DNA from: RPQK01 sp041946865
Lineage (GTDB): Bacteria > Acidobacteriota > UBA6911 > RPQK01
Direction of reading: 5' to 3'
NCBI GenBank assembly: GCA_041946865.1
Contig: JBHGBF010000129.1
Span: forward strand, 1-15,219
Length of the DNA stretch: 15,219 nucleotides
Shown: positions 15,216 through 15,219 of the stretch, piece after piece
Layout: the number at the start of each line of letters is the position of its first letter
Position numbering within the stretch: position 1 is the first letter of the stretch
Position numbers and translations under genes: made by a program
The notes under the pieces: generated by a model
The model's database searches: none
What the model was told of the DNA's origin: nothing
Seen by the model: the letters and a program-made list of their open reading frames with translations, nothing else

Positions 15216-15219
15216 AAAC

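Overview
The window reads as chromosomal DNA of a bacterium with moderately high G+C (about 60 % by eye) and densely packed genes. The gene content is ordinary chromosomal stock: AddAB recombination helicase-nuclease, acyl-CoA synthetase, dodecin, a secreted GMC dehydrogenase with a multihaem cytochrome, and NfeD plus flotillin. Two things lead me to suspect an uncultured Acidobacteriota or a similar deep-branching lineage: the GMC / gluconate-dehydrogenase-subunit-3 / multihaem c operon, and the style of the intergenic palindromes and purine-rich short tandem repeats. That assignment is an inference from memory and is weak. I saw no tRNA, rRNA, CRISPR array, transposase or phage gene.

Layout. 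Bases 1-164 are non-coding and hold small hairpins. Plus strand: addB-like (165-3266), addA (3316-6897), then a long-chain acyl-CoA synthetase (6980-8899) that appears to have its own promoter. A convergent intergenic stretch with an inverted repeat (8900-8978) separates this block from the minus-strand genes. Minus strand, from right to left: NfeD-family membrane protein (15027-14431) and flotillin (14415-12823), a two-gene unit; a repeat-rich spacer (12648-12822); gluconate-dehydrogenase-subunit-3 family Tat lipoprotein (12647-12135), GMC flavoprotein (12017-10359) and nonahaem c-type cytochrome (10335-9268), an apparent operon; and dodecin (9197-8979) with its own promoter and a strong Shine-Dalgarno. 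Bases 15028-15219 carry a promoter for nfeD and a run of palindromes, including a 36-base hairpin at the edge.

How the genes work together. AddA and AddB would form one complex that resects double-strand ends: AddA has the motor and one nuclease, and AddB has a second nuclease with an Fe-S cluster. The three-gene redox operon looks like a periplasmic membrane-tethered dehydrogenase. The GMC subunit has no signal peptide and would be carried out by its Tat-targeted partner. Electrons would then pass to a membrane-anchored cytochrome with nine CxxCH motifs, instead of the trihaem cytochrome of classical gluconate or fructose dehydrogenases. This unusual redox unit is the most interesting protein-level feature. 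Dodecin next door could buffer flavin, but no functional link is shown. NfeD and flotillin form the known membrane-microdomain scaffold pair.

Two sequence-level features stand out. Several genes without a Shine-Dalgarno have a -10-like hexamer just upstream of the start codon, which suggests leaderless or near-leaderless mRNAs. The spacer between flotillin and the redox operon is bounded by two different short tandem repeats that contain the stop codon of one gene and the start codon of the other.
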